From Arthrobacter pullicola (GTDB taxonomy: Bacteria; Actinomycetota; Actinomycetes; Actinomycetales; Micrococcaceae): 64,000 nucleotides of DNA. Location of the stretch: contig NZ_JACSQC010000004.1 in NCBI RefSeq assembly GCF_014836875.1, positions 186,001-250,000 on the forward strand, read 5' to 3'. The position numbers and the translations under genes are program-made. Below are positions 17,475 to 26,843 of the stretch, one piece after another; the stretch's first letter is position 1, and each line of letters begins with the position of its first letter. The notes under the pieces were generated by a model. The model saw only the letters and a program-made list of their open reading frames with translations. It made no database searches and was not told the DNA's origin.

Positions 17475-19397
17475 ATGTCAGAAACCAACACGGCTGTGAA
17501 CAGCGCTGTGCGAAGCGACCTCCGGAACGTTGCTATTGTGGCCCACGTTGACCACGGCAAAACGACCCTCGTCGACGCCATGCTCAAGCAGACGAACTCC
17601 TTTGCATCCCACGGAGACGTTGAAGAACGCGTGATGGACTCCGGCGACCTGGAGCGCGAAAAGGGCATCACCATCCTGGCCAAGAACACCACGGTGTTCT
17701 ACAACGGTCCGGCCGCCAACGGCGAGACCATCACCATCAACGTGATCGACACCCCCGGCCACGCCGACTTCGGCGGCGAGGTGGAACGCGGTCTGTCCAT
17801 GGTGGACGGCGTTGTGCTCCTCGTTGACGCCTCCGAGGGCCCGCTGCCCCAGACCCGCTTCGTGCTGCGCAAGGCCCTTGCCGCCAAGCTGCCGGTCATC
17901 CTGCTGGTCAACAAGACCGACCGCCCCGATGCCCGCATCGACGAGGTTGTCAGCGAAGCCATGGACCTGCTCCTGGGCCTGGCCTCCGACCTCGCGGACG
18001 AAGTTCCGGACCTGGATCTGGACCTGGTCCTGAACGTTCCCGTTGTCTACGCAGCAGCCCGTGTGGGTGCCGCATCCCTGGAGCAGCCGGCCGATGGCCA
18101 GGCTCCGGCCAACGACAACCTGGAACCGCTGTTCCAGACCATCATTGACCACATCCCGGCCCCGACGTACGACCCCGAGGGTGTCCTGCAGGCCCACGTG
18201 ACCAACCTGGACGCCTCGCCGTTCCTTGGCCGCCTGGCACTGCTGCGTATCTTCAACGGCACCCTGCGCAAGGGCCAGCAGGTTGCCTGGGCCCGCGCCG
18301 ACGGCACCATGAAGACGGTCAAGATCACCGAACTCCTGGCCACCAAGGCACTGGAGCGCGTTCCGGCCGAATCCGCCGGACCCGGTGAGATCGTCGCCGT
18401 CGCCGGCATCGAAGACATCACGATTGGTGAAACCCTCACCGACGTCGACAACCCCAAGCCGCTGCCGCTCATCACGGTCGATGATCCCGCGATCTCCATG
18501 ACCATCGGTATCAACACCTCGCCGCTCGCCGGCCGGGTGAAGGGCGCCAAGGTCACCGCACGCCAGGTCAAGGACCGCCTCGACAAGGAACTGATCGGCA
18601 ATGTCTCGCTCCGCGTCCTGCCGACCGAGCGTCCCGACGCCTGGGAAGTCCAGGGCCGCGGCGAGCTCGCCCTGGCCATCCTCGTGGAGCAGATGCGCCG
18701 CGAAGGCTTCGAACTGACTGTCGGCAAGCCGCAGGTTGTCACCAAGATGATCGACGGCAAGGTCCACGAGCCGATGGAACACATGACCATCGACGTACCC
18801 GAGGAATACCTCGGCGCCGTCACCCAGCTGCTGGCCGCCCGCAAGGGCCGCATGGTCAACATGGCCAACCACGGCACCGGCTGGGTCCGGATGGAATTCA
18901 TTGTTCCGGCACGTGGCCTGATCGGCTTCCGCACCCGGTTCCTCACGGAAACCCGCGGCGCAGGCATCTCCGCCTCCATCGCCGAGGGATACGAGCCGTG
19001 GGCCGGCCCGATCGAATACCGCACCAACGGTTCGATGATCGCCGACCGCGCCGGTGTGGTTACTCCGTTCGCCATGATCAACCTGCAGGAACGCGGCTCC
19101 TTCTTCGTGGAGCCGACCTCCGAGGTTTACGAGGGCATGATCGTCGGCGAGAACTCGCGCGCCGATGACATGGACGTGAACATCACCAAGGAAAAGAAGC
19201 TCACCAACATGCGTGCAGCTTCCTCCGACACGTTCGAGAACCTGACCCCGCCGCGGAAGCTGACCCTGGAGGAATCCCTCGAATTCGCCCGTGAGGACGA
19301 ATGCGTTGAGGTCACCCCCGAGTCGATCCGTATCCGCAAGCTCATCCTGGACGCCAACGAGCGTGCCAAGGCCAACCGCGCCCGCGCCAAGGCCTAG
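17475..19397 (+). CDS. typA: ribosome-associated translational GTPase TypA/BipA
   Basis: Translational GTPase of the EF-G family that aids ribosome assembly and growth under cold and other stress. G1 AHVDHGKTT is at residues 23-31, the switch [13 protein letters not shown] at about 94-104 and G4 NKTD near 148-151; domains 2, 3 and the EF-G C-like domain follow, and the specific C-terminal domain includes [16 protein letters not shown]. Length is 640 residues, slightly above the roughly 607 in E. coli because of an insertion near residues 175-215 and a C-terminal Lys/Arg tail. Confidence 0.96.
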   Translation: MSETNTAVNSAVRSDLRNVAIVAHVDHGKTTLVDAMLKQTNSFASHGDVEERVMDSGDLEREKGITILAKNTTVFYNGPAANGETITINVIDTPGHADFGGEVERGLSMVDGVVLLVDASEGPLPQTRFVLRKALAAKLPVILLVNKTDRPDARIDEVVSEAMDLLLGLASDLADEVPDLDLDLVLNVPVVYAAARVGAASLEQPADGQAPANDNLEPLFQTIIDHIPAPTYDPEGVLQAHVTNLDASPFLGRLALLRIFNGTLRKGQQVAWARADGTMKTVKITELLATKALERVPAESAGPGEIVAVAGIEDITIGETLTDVDNPKPLPLITVDDPAISMTIGINTSPLAGRVKGAKVTARQVKDRLDKELIGNVSLRVLPTERPDAWEVQGRGELALAILVEQMRREGFELTVGKPQVVTKMIDGKVHEPMEHMTIDVPEEYLGAVTQLLAARKGRMVNMANHGTGWVRMEFIVPARGLIGFRTRFLTETRGAGISASIAEGYEPWAGPIEYRTNGSMIADRAGVVTPFAMINLQERGSFFVEPTSEVYEGMIVGENSRADDMDVNITKEKKLTNMRAASSDTFENLTPPRKLTLEESLEFAREDECVEVTPESIRIRKLILDANERAKANRARAKA

Positions 19398-19440
19398 CAC
19401 CATCGCCACGGCACACACTTCCGGCCACCGGGTCCCGCGT

Positions 19441-19944
19441 ATGCGGGGCCCGGTGGCCGTGCTTCTGGGTGCCGTGGCGGCGGCCGTCCTGGGCACTTCG
19501 CTGCACGCCCAGGTGATCTACGCAGGAGACGCCGCCCTTCCGCTCGGCGCTGCGGGGGCGCTGGTCTTCAGTGCCGCCGTGGCCGTTCTGGCGGGCCTGT
19601 GGGCGCGTTCGGTCCTGGTCAGCGCCCTGACCGGGGTGCTGACCTATGTGCTCCTCGGATTCTTCACCCTCGATGTCTTCGGCGGTCCGCTGATCGTCAC
19701 CGGAACCGTCTCGGACCTCGATCTGCCGGTCACCACCGCCGGGCTGATCTGGATTTACGGCCAGGCAGCAGCAACTGTGGCAGCGGTGCTTATCACTGCC
19801 GGCGTCCTGCGCCGTGAGGCCGTGTTCCAGCGCACCGTGGCAGCCCAGGAACCCCTGGGCTACGGGACTGATCCGGGATACCGTCCCGGCGGTGCCGGAA
19901 CCCTGCAGGGACCGGAAACCGGCCGGCAGGAACCACCCGCTTAG
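19441..19944 (+). CDS. hypothetical four-helix membrane protein
   Basis: A 167-residue protein with four hydrophobic helices, seen from GPVAVLLGAVAAAVLGTSL to the segment near residue 115, and a polar Gly/Pro-rich cytoplasmic tail. No family recognised. ATG 19441 is chosen because an upstream extension would overlap typA. It starts 43 bp after typA and may be cotranscribed with it. Its stop codon overlaps that of the convergent regulator gene by 3 nt. Confidence 0.65.
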   Translation: MRGPVAVLLGAVAAAVLGTSLHAQVIYAGDAALPLGAAGALVFSAAVAVLAGLWARSVLVSALTGVLTYVLLGFFTLDVFGGPLIVTGTVSDLDLPVTTAGLIWIYGQAAATVAAVLITAGVLRREAVFQRTVAAQEPLGYGTDPGYRPGGAGTLQGPETGRQEPPA

Positions 19945-20438
19945 TTCCCCGCAGGGTCCAGATGATGGGCCAGCAGAAGTGACGTCGGAGTGCCGTCCGC
20001 ATCAGGGCCGCGCACGGCATACTCCTCGAAGACGGCCCGCAGCTTAGCCATCATGGCGCTGCGGTTTTCCTCGTTAAGGCACACGCCCATCCGCACCACG
20101 TCAATGTCTGACGGAGAGAGGCCTTCGATCTCCTGGCGGAATGTCTCCAGCAATACTGCCTTCGTGCCCTCCGGAAGCGATGTCTGCCAGCTCAGGCCGG
20201 TGGCCCGGTACGGTATTTCCTTCGCCCCGCGGTTGCCTGTGCGCGGTTCTCCGGCGCGCAGGAAACCGGTGCTCAGGAGTGTCCGAACATGGTGCAGGGC
20301 CGTTGCGGGATTCAGCTCCAGCGCCTCGGCAATTTCCTTGTTGGTGCGCTCCCGGTGCAGGCACAGCCGCAGGATGCGCACCCGTACGGGAGAACTCAGT
20401 GCCCGTCCACGGGCTTGAACTACCTCATCGCTCGGCAT
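19941..20438 (-). CDS. ArsR-type winged-helix transcriptional regulator
   Basis: A 165-residue DNA-binding protein. Residues about 12-75 form the winged helix: ALSSPVRVRILRLCLHRERT, then the recognition part NKEIAEALELNPATALHHVR and TLLSTGFLRAGE. The C-terminal half probably dimerises or senses a ligand; no metal-binding CxC motif is present, so it is not a classical metal sensor. The open frame extends to 20591 but the TATGCT hexamer 6 nt before ATG 20438 supports the shorter form. Confidence 0.85.
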   Translation of the reverse strand: MPSDEVVQARGRALSSPVRVRILRLCLHRERTNKEIAEALELNPATALHHVRTLLSTGFLRAGEPRTGNRGAKEIPYRATGLSWQTSLPEGTKAVLLETFRQEIEGLSPSDIDVVRMGVCLNEENRSAMMAKLRAVFEEYAVRGPDADGTPTSLLLAHHLDPAGN

Positions 20439-20444
20439 CACCTC

Positions 20445-20450
20445 AGCATA
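20445..20450 (-). promoter_or_regulatory. -10 element of a leaderless promoter for the ArsR-type gene
   Basis: Read on the minus strand, TATGCT is followed by 6 nt and the ATG at 20438. The 6-nt spacer GAGGTG could also act as a Shine-Dalgarno but is too close. Confidence 0.5.
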
Positions 20451-20479
20451 CGCCGCGGGTCCAGGCGCTTCTGCCGGGA

Positions 20480-20719
20480 TCAGGACCCGGTGCGCGGCCG
20501 GCGCCGCGGGGGCGCGTCCGGTACCGGTTTGCCCGCGGTCACCCGCTCCCAGGCGATGAAGACTTCGCCGGTCCGGGTTGCGATGGTGCACCCGGCGGAG
20601 TCCAATGCCGTGATGGTTCCCAGTGCATCAGTCAACCCGTCCTCGATCCGGTACCGGACGACGGCGCGGCGTCCGGTACCAGCCTCGCGGAGGCGGGATT
20701 CGGGGGTCTGGGAAGTCAT
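20480..20719 (-). CDS. small SH3-like domain protein (similar to N terminus of Rv0428c-type acetyltransferases)
   Basis: A 79-residue protein built of short beta strands: GRRAVVRYRIEDGLTDALGT, then TALDSAGCTIATRTGEVFIA and WERVTAGKPVP. In mycobacterial Rv0428c-like proteins a similar domain precedes a GNAT acetyltransferase; here it stands alone. Function unknown, possibly a binding module. TACTAT 6 nt before the ATG supports the start. It is divergent from fdxA. Confidence 0.7.
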   Translation of the reverse strand: MTSQTPESRLREAGTGRRAVVRYRIEDGLTDALGTITALDSAGCTIATRTGEVFIAWERVTAGKPVPDAPPRRRPRTGS

Positions 20720-20725
20720 CGTTAC

Positions 20726-20731
20726 ATAGTA
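20726..20731 (-). promoter_or_regulatory. -10 element of a leaderless promoter for the small SH3-like gene
   Basis: On the minus strand TACTAT, a near-ideal actinobacterial -10, is followed by 6 nt and ATG 20719. Confidence 0.6.
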
Positions 20732-20753
20732 CGCGCGGGCCGTCCGGCTGGGA

Positions 20754-20759
20754 GATAAT
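20754..20759 (+). promoter_or_regulatory. possible -10 element of fdxA-dapC
   Basis: GATAAT, about 90 nt before the GTG start of fdxA; no good -35 is visible. Confidence 0.3.
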
Positions 20760-20843
20760 GGTGTGGGCTACTAACGTGGAAGCAACACCTCGTGGACAAC
20801 CGCTGATCAGCGGTATTCCGCACACCAAGGAAGGCAAAGGGAC

Positions 20844-21167
20844 GTGACGTACGTAATTGCGCAGCCATGCGTGGATGTTAAGGACAAGGCATGCATCGAA
20901 GAATGCCCCGTGGACTGCATCTACGAAGGTGAACGCTCCCTCTACATCCACCCCGACGAGTGCGTCGACTGCGGTGCCTGCGAACCGGTGTGCCCCGTCG
21001 AAGCGATTTACTACGAGGACGACACGCCTGAGGAATGGGCGGATTACTACAAGGCCAACGTCGAGTTCTTCGACGACCTGGGTTCCCCGGGCGGCGCTGC
21101 CAAGCTCGGCAACACCCACAAGGATCACCCGTTGATCGCCGCCCTGCCGCCGCAGAACCAGGAATGA
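20844..21167 (+). CDS. fdxA: 7Fe-8S ferredoxin
   Basis: Small electron carrier of 107 residues with one 3Fe-4S and one 4Fe-4S cluster. Cysteines are at 9, 17, 21 and 25 in the first half and at 40, 43, 46 and 50 in CVDCGACEPVCP. The C-terminal part (from DDTPEEWADYY) is the usual actinobacterial FdxA extension. GTG start; GGAAGG is about 11 nt upstream. The stop overlaps dapC (ATGA). The ferredoxin-dapC pair is also found in mycobacteria. Confidence 0.94.
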   Translation: MTYVIAQPCVDVKDKACIEECPVDCIYEGERSLYIHPDECVDCGACEPVCPVEAIYYEDDTPEEWADYYKANVEFFDDLGSPGGAAKLGNTHKDHPLIAALPPQNQE

Positions 21168-22318
21168 GCGGGACCGTCTCCCGGAGCTTCGGACTGAACC
21201 TTCCGGAGTACCCCTGGGAAGCCATGGCCCCCTACGCCCGGCAGGCCGCTGCCCATGCTGACGGTGCGGTGAACCTGTCCATCGGAACGCCGGTGGATCC
21301 GACGCCGGCTTTCATTCAGGAAGCGCTGGCCGCGGCTGCCGATGCACCCGGATATCCCACGACGCACGGCACGCTGGAACTGCGCCAGGCCATCGCCGGG
21401 TGGTTCGCCCGCCGCCGTGCAGTTCCCGGCCTGGACCCGCAGGACATCATGCCGACCGTCGGCTCCAAGGAGCTGGTGGCTTGGCTCCCGCTGCTGCTTG
21501 GACTCGGGGCGGGGGACGTCGTCGTGCGTCCGACCGTTGCCTACCCGACCTATGACATGGGTGCCGTTCTGGCCGGCGCCACCGCGGTGGCTGCAGACGA
21601 CCTGGAGGACCTGGATGAGCAGACCCGGGCCCGGGTCCGGCTGGTCTGGGTGAATTCGCCCGGCAACCCCACGGGAATCGTCCGCGGCGCTGAATCCCTG
21701 GCGCGCCTGGTGGAGCAGGCCCGGGAGCTCGGCGCCGTGGTTGCCTCCGACGAGTGCTACGCCGAACTGGGCTGGGGCGAATGGGACACCGCGCGGGGAG
21801 GTGCACCGGTTCCATCGGTCCTGGATCCCCGGGTGAGCGGTGGCAGCAACGAATCGCTGCTGGCCGTCTACTCGCTCAGCAAACAGTCCAACGTGGCCGG
21901 CTACCGGGCAGCGTTCGTAGCCGGGGACTCCGCGATCATCGCCAACCTGGTCAACAGCCGCAAGCACGCCGGCATGATCGTCCCGGCACCGGTCCAGGCC
22001 GCCATGCAGGCCGCGCTGTCCGAAGACGGGCACGTTGCTGAGCAGAAGGACAAGTACCGGGCCCGGCGGGAACTGCTGGTTCCGGCCCTGGAATCCTTTG
22101 GCCTGGACATCCGGCACTCCGAAGCCGGCCTCTACCTCTGGGCGACCGCCGGGGAGGACACCTGGCAAACGGTCCAGCGGTTCGCCGAACTGGGAATCGT
22201 CGTCGGACCGGGCGTGATTTATGGGGACGCGGGTGCCGGATTCATCCGTGTGGCCCTGACTGGGAGCGATGAACGGATTGCCGCAGCCGCCCGGCGGCTG
22301 GCCGAGGCTGCGGGCTGA
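21164..22318 (+). CDS. dapC: succinyldiaminopimelate transaminase
   Basis: PLP-dependent fold-type I aminotransferase of 384 residues, which transfers an amino group from glutamate to N-succinyl-2-amino-6-oxopimelate in lysine/meso-diaminopimelate synthesis. The cofactor lysine lies in YSLSKQSNVAGYR (about residue 241), preceded by NSPGNPTG and SDECYAELGW, typical of DapC-type enzymes. Start at ATG 21164 overlaps the fdxA stop. It works with dapD and dapE encoded 3.5-6 kb downstream. Confidence 0.9.
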   Translation: MSGTVSRSFGLNLPEYPWEAMAPYARQAAAHADGAVNLSIGTPVDPTPAFIQEALAAAADAPGYPTTHGTLELRQAIAGWFARRRAVPGLDPQDIMPTVGSKELVAWLPLLLGLGAGDVVVRPTVAYPTYDMGAVLAGATAVAADDLEDLDEQTRARVRLVWVNSPGNPTGIVRGAESLARLVEQARELGAVVASDECYAELGWGEWDTARGGAPVPSVLDPRVSGGSNESLLAVYSLSKQSNVAGYRAAFVAGDSAIIANLVNSRKHAGMIVPAPVQAAMQAALSEDGHVAEQKDKYRARRELLVPALESFGLDIRHSEAGLYLWATAGEDTWQTVQRFAELGIVVGPGVIYGDAGAGFIRVALTGSDERIAAAARRLAEAAG

Positions 22319-22339
22319 TTGGCCTGTGACACGGCGCAG

Positions 22340-22366
22340 CCATGTTGCGCTTGCACAACAACATGG
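22340..22366. promoter_or_regulatory. operator-like inverted repeat upstream of gltA
   Basis: CCATGTTG (22340-22347) and CAACATGG (22359-22366) form a perfect 8-bp dyad with 11 bp between. It lies 69 bp upstream of the probable gltA -10 and 21 bp after dapC. Confidence 0.4.
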
Positions 22367-22434
22367 TTACCGATTAGTGGTATCGCCCGGTCAGCCGGTA
22401 GCGTTTTAGCGAAATAGTTTAAGCACCGAATGTG

Positions 22435-22440
22435 TACTAT
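22435..22440 (+). promoter_or_regulatory. -10 element of the gltA promoter
   Basis: TACTAT, 65 nt before ATG 22505, in an A/T-richer stretch. No strong -35 is seen. A normal Shine-Dalgarno (GAAGGAG, 22493-22499) is present, unlike the leaderless genes. Confidence 0.5.
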
Positions 22441-22504
22441 GGGCGCTTCCCTCACGAGGATGAGGGCCCGTAGCAGTGGGTTCTTCAACTCCTGAAGGAG
22501 AAAA

Positions 22505-23797
22505 ATGACTGAGCGACCGAGTGCCGAGCTGCACTATGGGACCGACCCGGGGGACAAGCTCGAGCTGCCCCGCATCGCGGCGGAGGAAGGCAACGACGGT
22601 TTCGACGTATCGAAGCTGCTGAAGCAGACGGGGACCGTCACCTTCGATCCCGGCTTTATGAATACCGCGGCAACCACCTCGGCGATCACCTACATCGACG
22701 GTGACGCGGGAATCCTGCGCTACCGCGGATACCCGATTGAACAGCTGGCAAAGCACTCGAGCTTCCTCGAGACCTCATACCTGCTGATCTATGGCAACCT
22801 TCCCACTGCCACTGAACTGGAAAACTTCGACCATCGGATCCGCCGGCACACGCTGCTGCACGAGGACCTGAAGGGCTTCTTCGGCGGCTTCCCGCGCGAC
22901 GCACACCCGATGCCGGTGCTGTCCTCCGCTGTCAGCGCCCTGTCCACGTTCTACCAGGACTCCCTGGACCCCTTCGACGATGAGCAGGTGGAACTCTCCA
23001 CCGTCCGCCTCATGGCGAAGCTCCCGGTCATCGCGGCCTACGCCCACAAGAAGAGCATCGGGCAGCCCATGCTGTACCCGGACAACTCCATGAACCTCGT
23101 GGAGAACTTCATGCGGCTGTCCTTCGGCCTCCCGGCCGAGCCGTACGATGTGGATCCGAAGCTGGTCAAGGCACTGGACCTGCTGCTCATCCTGCACGCA
23201 GACCACGAGCAGAACTGTTCGACGTCGACAGTCCGCCTGGTTGGCAGCTCCAACGCCAACATGTTCGCTTCGATTTCCGCCGGCATCAGCGCGCTCTTTG
23301 GGCCGCTGCACGGTGGCGCCAACGAAGCCGTTTTGAACATGCTCCGCCAGATCCAGTCCAACGGCATGCAGCCGGAGGACTTCATGGAAAAGGTGAAGAA
23401 CAAGGAAGACGGCGTGAAGCTCATGGGCTTCGGGCACCGCGTCTACAAGAACTACGATCCGCGCGCCAAGATCGTCAAGGCGACGGCACACGAGATCCTC
23501 TCCGACCTCGGCGGCAACGACGAGCTGCTGGACATCGCCATGCGCCTGGAGGAGAAGGCCCTCGCGGACGACTACTTCATTGAGCGCAAGCTCTACCCGA
23601 ACGTGGACTTCTACACCGGCCTCATCTACAAGGCGATGGGCTTCCCGGAGAAGATGTTCACCGTGCTCTTCGCGATTGGCCGCCTGCCGGGCTGGATTGC
23701 CCAGTGGCGCGAAATGATGCAGGACCCGCAGACCAAGATCGGCCGCCCGCGCCAGCTCTACACGGGTGTTGCGGAGCGTAACTACCCGGAGCGCTAA
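22505..23797 (+). CDS. gltA: citrate synthase
   Basis: Condenses acetyl-CoA with oxaloacetate at the entry of the TCA cycle. The 430-residue length and N-terminal domain are those of the hexameric NADH-type bacterial enzymes. Catalytic residues are visible as His in LHADHEQNCS, His in MGFGHRVYKNYDPR and Asp in YPNVDFYTG. The C terminus ends RPRQLYTGVAERNYPER, typical of the family. It is a single-gene unit bounded by its own promoter and a strong terminator. Confidence 0.97.
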   Translation: MTERPSAELHYGTDPGDKLELPRIAAEEGNDGFDVSKLLKQTGTVTFDPGFMNTAATTSAITYIDGDAGILRYRGYPIEQLAKHSSFLETSYLLIYGNLPTATELENFDHRIRRHTLLHEDLKGFFGGFPRDAHPMPVLSSAVSALSTFYQDSLDPFDDEQVELSTVRLMAKLPVIAAYAHKKSIGQPMLYPDNSMNLVENFMRLSFGLPAEPYDVDPKLVKALDLLLILHADHEQNCSTSTVRLVGSSNANMFASISAGISALFGPLHGGANEAVLNMLRQIQSNGMQPEDFMEKVKNKEDGVKLMGFGHRVYKNYDPRAKIVKATAHEILSDLGGNDELLDIAMRLEEKALADDYFIERKLYPNVDFYTGLIYKAMGFPEKMFTVLFAIGRLPGWIAQWREMMQDPQTKIGRPRQLYTGVAERNYPER

Positions 23798-23805
23798 ACC
23801 AAGCG

Positions 23806-23851
23806 AAAGGGCGGGCCGCCTTCCTCGGGAAGAGGAGGCGGCCCGCCCTTT
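23806..23851. terminator. strong terminator between gltA and galE
   Basis: A 15-bp stem (23806-23820 with 23837-23851) extended by TCCTC/GAGGA near the loop. With A-runs and T-runs at both ends it can serve both convergent genes. Confidence 0.88.
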
Positions 23852-23893
23852 GCTGTATCAGGAGCGCCGTTGGATCAGGAGCTCCTGGCTGAA

Positions 23894-24913
23894 TCAGGAG
23901 TGCGGGGCGTAGCCCTGCGGGTTCTGCTTCTGCCAGTTCCAGTGGTCCTGGCACATGTCCTCGAGGGACCGTCCGGCAGACCAGCCCAGCTCGGCGAGGG
24001 CGGCGGAGGGGTCGGCATAGCTGACCGCCGCGTCGCCCGGACGGCGCGGGGCAAACTCGTACGGGACATCCTTGCCGGCTGCCTTCGAGAAGGCGGCAAG
24101 CACCTCCAGGACGGAGGAGCCGTTGCCGGTGCCCAGATTCCACCGTTTGACGCCCTTGCGGGCGGCAATGTAATCCAGCGCTGCCAGATGGCCTGCCGCG
24201 AGGTCCATCACATGGATGTAGTCGCGCACGCCGGTTCCGTCGGGAGTGGGGTAGTCGTTGCCGAAGACCATAACCTTTTCCCGGCGGCCGACCGCAACCT
24301 GGGCCACGAACGGGAGCAGGTTGTTCGGCACACCCGTGGGGTCCTCGCCGATGCGGCCTGACTCATGGGCGCCAACCGGGTTGAAGTAGCGCAGCAGGGC
24401 GATGCTCCAGCGCTCATCGGAGGCACCCAGGTCGGCCAGGATGTCCTCGATCTGTTCTTTGGTCCGCCCGTAGGGATTCACGGCGTCCATCGGCATCTTC
24501 TCGACCAGGGGCACCTCCTCGGAGGCGCCGTAGACGGTGGCGGAGGAACTGAACACGATGGTGCGGACATCATGCCGGTCCATCACCTCCAGCAGGTTAA
24601 GGGTGCCGGCAACGTTGTTCCGGTAGTAGTACAGCGGCTTCGCCACCGACTCGCCGACGGCCTTCAGTCCGGCGAAGTGAATCACCGCTTCAGGGGAGTG
24701 CTGGGCGAAGACAGCTTCGAGCGCCTGCGGGTCCAGCAGGTCAGCCTGCACAAACTCCGCCGTGCGCCCGGAGAGTTCCTGGACCCGGTTGAGGGATTCG
24801 GTGCTGGAGTTGGCCAGGTTGTCCAGGACCACGACGTCGTGGCCGGCCTGCAGCAGCTCAAGAGTGGTGTGGGATCCGATGTAGCCGGTTCCTCCGGTGA
24901 CTAGTATTCGCAT
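23894..24913 (-). CDS. galE: UDP-glucose 4-epimerase
   Basis: NAD-dependent extended SDR enzyme that interconverts UDP-glucose and UDP-galactose for galactose use and cell-surface polysaccharide. The NAD motif TGGTGYIGS is at residues 6-14, the catalytic triad is seen in VFSSSATVYG and NPYGRTK, and the substrate part RYFNPVGAHESGRIGEDP follows. Length of 339 residues is normal. TAGGCT 6 nt before the ATG indicates a leaderless mRNA. Confidence 0.95.
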   Translation of the reverse strand: MRILVTGGTGYIGSHTTLELLQAGHDVVVLDNLANSSTESLNRVQELSGRTAEFVQADLLDPQALEAVFAQHSPEAVIHFAGLKAVGESVAKPLYYYRNNVAGTLNLLEVMDRHDVRTIVFSSSATVYGASEEVPLVEKMPMDAVNPYGRTKEQIEDILADLGASDERWSIALLRYFNPVGAHESGRIGEDPTGVPNNLLPFVAQVAVGRREKVMVFGNDYPTPDGTGVRDYIHVMDLAAGHLAALDYIAARKGVKRWNLGTGNGSSVLEVLAAFSKAAGKDVPYEFAPRRPGDAAVSYADPSAALAELGWSAGRSLEDMCQDHWNWQKQNPQGYAPHS

Positions 24914-24919
24914 GCTCCC

Positions 24920-24925
24920 AGCCTA
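24920..24925 (-). promoter_or_regulatory. -10 element of a leaderless promoter for galE
   Basis: On the minus strand TAGGCT is followed by a 6-nt spacer and ATG 24913. The same hexamer and spacing occur at the aminopeptidase gene at 33690. Confidence 0.6.
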
Positions 24926-24953
24926 CTGGGTGGACCTTGCCAATGCTGAAGGG

Positions 24954-25826
24954 CTATCCGGTGCCCACGGGGGCCACATGGATGGCAACCTGGGAATCCG
25001 AGGCGTCAGAGCCGGTCCATTCGCCGCTCCCGCGGCTCCAGGTCCGGGAATCGTAGGAGACCTCGTTGATCCCCAGAGCGCGGGCGTTGGCTACAGCCCA
25101 GTGCGCCAGGGACCAGCCGTAGTCGCCGGAGGCGCCGATCAAAAGCACATCGCCCAGCACCACGGCCTGCTGCGTGCCGTACAGAGTGGTCACTGCGGCG
25201 AGGATGCTTTCCGGGTTTCCGGCCGTTGCAGCGGGATTCAGGACGCAGGTCAGCGCAGCCGGGGACTGGCCGGTCAGGGCGGAGGCAAACGCCCGGCCCT
25301 CGGGTTCATGGTCCGCATAGGCGTCCGGGTAGGCACTGCGCTGCACAGTCTGGGCCGCGACCGTGATCGGCAGCTCCTGGTAGCCCTCGACCTGCACCAG
25401 TGCGTCATAAAAGGCGTTGGCCGCGTACACCGGATCCATGATCTGTTCCTGTGTGCCCCAGCCCTGGGACGGACGCTGCTGGAACAGGCCGCGGGAATCG
25501 GGGCCGGCATCGTCGCCGTAGTCGATATTGCGCAGCCCCGATTCCTGGACCGCGGTCGCCAGTGCAATCGACGCCGCCCGCGGGGGAAGCCCGCGGACGA
25601 CGGCGACGGCCGCGATTGTTGCAGCGTTGGCCGCCTGTTCCGGGGTGAGCTGCCAGGTGCTGTCATTGACGGCTGCCGTGCAGCTTTCCCGGAGGGGGCG
25701 GTCCTCCCCGGAGGTGCCGGCGAGCACCAGGAGGTACAGCGCCGCGGCCGCCGCTGCAGCGCCCGCCACGAGGAGCACCGTCACCCGCTGCCTGCGCGCG
25801 GGCAGCGGGTGGTTGCGGGGATTCAC
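24954..25826 (-). CDS. membrane-anchored or secreted lysozyme-like protein
   Basis: A 290-residue protein with one N-terminal membrane segment (VTVLLVAGAAAAAAALYLLV), so it is exported or anchored facing outward. Residues about 75-165 contain ALATAVQESGLRNIDYGDD, DSRGLFQQRPSQGWGT and MDPVYAANAFYDAL, the pattern of transglycosylase-like proteins in which the ESGL glutamate is a catalytic candidate. A peptidoglycan substrate is inferred only. The start is GTG 25826, with GGGAGAA upstream. Its upstream neighbour dapD ends 24 bp away on the same strand. Confidence 0.75.
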   Translation of the reverse strand: MNPRNHPLPARRQRVTVLLVAGAAAAAAALYLLVLAGTSGEDRPLRESCTAAVNDSTWQLTPEQAANAATIAAVAVVRGLPPRAASIALATAVQESGLRNIDYGDDAGPDSRGLFQQRPSQGWGTQEQIMDPVYAANAFYDALVQVEGYQELPITVAAQTVQRSAYPDAYADHEPEGRAFASALTGQSPAALTCVLNPAATAGNPESILAAVTTLYGTQQAVVLGDVLLIGASGDYGWSLAHWAVANARALGINEVSYDSRTWSRGSGEWTGSDASDSQVAIHVAPVGTG

Positions 25827-25850
25827 GGCCAGTTCTCCCGGTTGTGCCGC

Positions 25851-26822
25851 CTAGTTGGCGTGCAGCGCGGCGTTCAGTTCCACGGTGCGGGCCAGCCGGG
25901 GGAGGACCTCGACGGCGCCGGTCACCGAGTTGCGGCGGAACAGCAGGCCGGGCACACCGGAAAGTTCTGCAGCTTTCAGGGTGCGTGCTTCCCCGGTTTC
26001 CGGATCCACCACGCTGACCCGGGTGCCGGCGGTGATGTAGAGGCCGGCTTCGACGACCGTGTCATCACCGATGCTGATGCCCACGCCGGAGTTTGCCCCG
26101 AGGAGCACCCGTTCCCCAACGGTGATCCGCTCCTTGCCGCCGCCGGAGAGGGTACCCATGATCGAAGCGCCGCCGCCGACGTCGCTGCCGTCACCGACCA
26201 CCACGCCTGCAGAGATACGGCCCTCAACCATGGACGTCCCCAGGGTGCCGGCATTGAAATTGACGAAGCCCTCGTGCATTACCGTGGTGCCTTCGGCGAG
26301 GTGCGCCCCAAGGCGGACCCGGTCGGCGTCGGCAATGCGCACTCCGGAGGGCAGGACGTAGTCCACCATCCGCGGGAACTTGTCCACGCCGTACACGGTC
26401 ACCGCTCCGCGGGCACGCAGGCCCACGCGGACCTGCTCGAAGCCCGCAACCTGGCAGGGGCCGAAATTGGTCCACACAATGTTGGGCAGGACACCGAAGA
26501 CACCGTCCAGGTTGATGGTGTTGGGCGCCGCAAGCCGTGCCGAGAGGACATGCAGGCGAAGGTAGGCGTCCGCAGTGGAGCCCGGAGCTGCATCCAGGTC
26601 GACCTGCGTTTCCACGACTTCGCCGCGGGTGCCGCGGACCTCATCGGTCATGGCGTCGGCAGCCTTGGCCAGGTCGGCGGCCAGTGCTGTGTCCGGTTCG
26701 AAAGGTGCCAGCTGCGGCTTCGGGTACCAGACGTCAAGGACGGTGCCGTCTGCGGCTACGGTAGCCAGTCCAAGGCCGGAGGCGGTGCGGGCGGTCAGGG
26801 CTGATGGGGTGCTGGAAGTCAT
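25851..26822 (-). CDS. dapD: 2,3,4,5-tetrahydropyridine-2,6-dicarboxylate N-succinyltransferase
   Basis: Transfers succinyl from succinyl-CoA to tetrahydrodipicolinate in the succinylase branch of lysine/diaminopimelate synthesis. The 323-residue protein is the long actinobacterial DapD: an N-terminal domain, a left-handed beta-helix seen in [15 protein letters not shown] and [17 protein letters not shown], and a C-terminal cap. It acts as a trimer. I choose ATG 26822, fixed by TAGAGT 7 nt upstream, over the GTG three codons earlier. It diverges from dapE with only 33 bp between starts. Confidence 0.94.
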   Translation of the reverse strand: MTSSTPSALTARTASGLGLATVAADGTVLDVWYPKPQLAPFEPDTALAADLAKAADAMTDEVRGTRGEVVETQVDLDAAPGSTADAYLRLHVLSARLAAPNTINLDGVFGVLPNIVWTNFGPCQVAGFEQVRVGLRARGAVTVYGVDKFPRMVDYVLPSGVRIADADRVRLGAHLAEGTTVMHEGFVNFNAGTLGTSMVEGRISAGVVVGDGSDVGGGASIMGTLSGGGKERITVGERVLLGANSGVGISIGDDTVVEAGLYITAGTRVSVVDPETGEARTLKAAELSGVPGLLFRRNSVTGAVEVLPRLARTVELNAALHAN

Positions 26823-26829
26823 GGGTTCC

Positions 26830-26835
26830 ACTCTA
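26830..26835 (-). promoter_or_regulatory. -10 element of a leaderless promoter for dapD
   Basis: TAGAGT on the minus strand, 7 nt before ATG 26822. It is only 8 bp from the dapE -10 on the other strand. Confidence 0.6.
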
Positions 26836-26843
26836 CCGAGCGG

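Noticed and set aside
17478-19496. 672-codon open frame antisense to typA
   Set aside because: It mirrors typA codons, has no domain pattern, and long antisense frames are expected in GC-rich genes.
24897-26804. 635-codon plus-strand frame opposite the lysozyme-like gene and dapD
   Set aside because: Shadow of two well-supported minus-strand genes; no recognisable domain.
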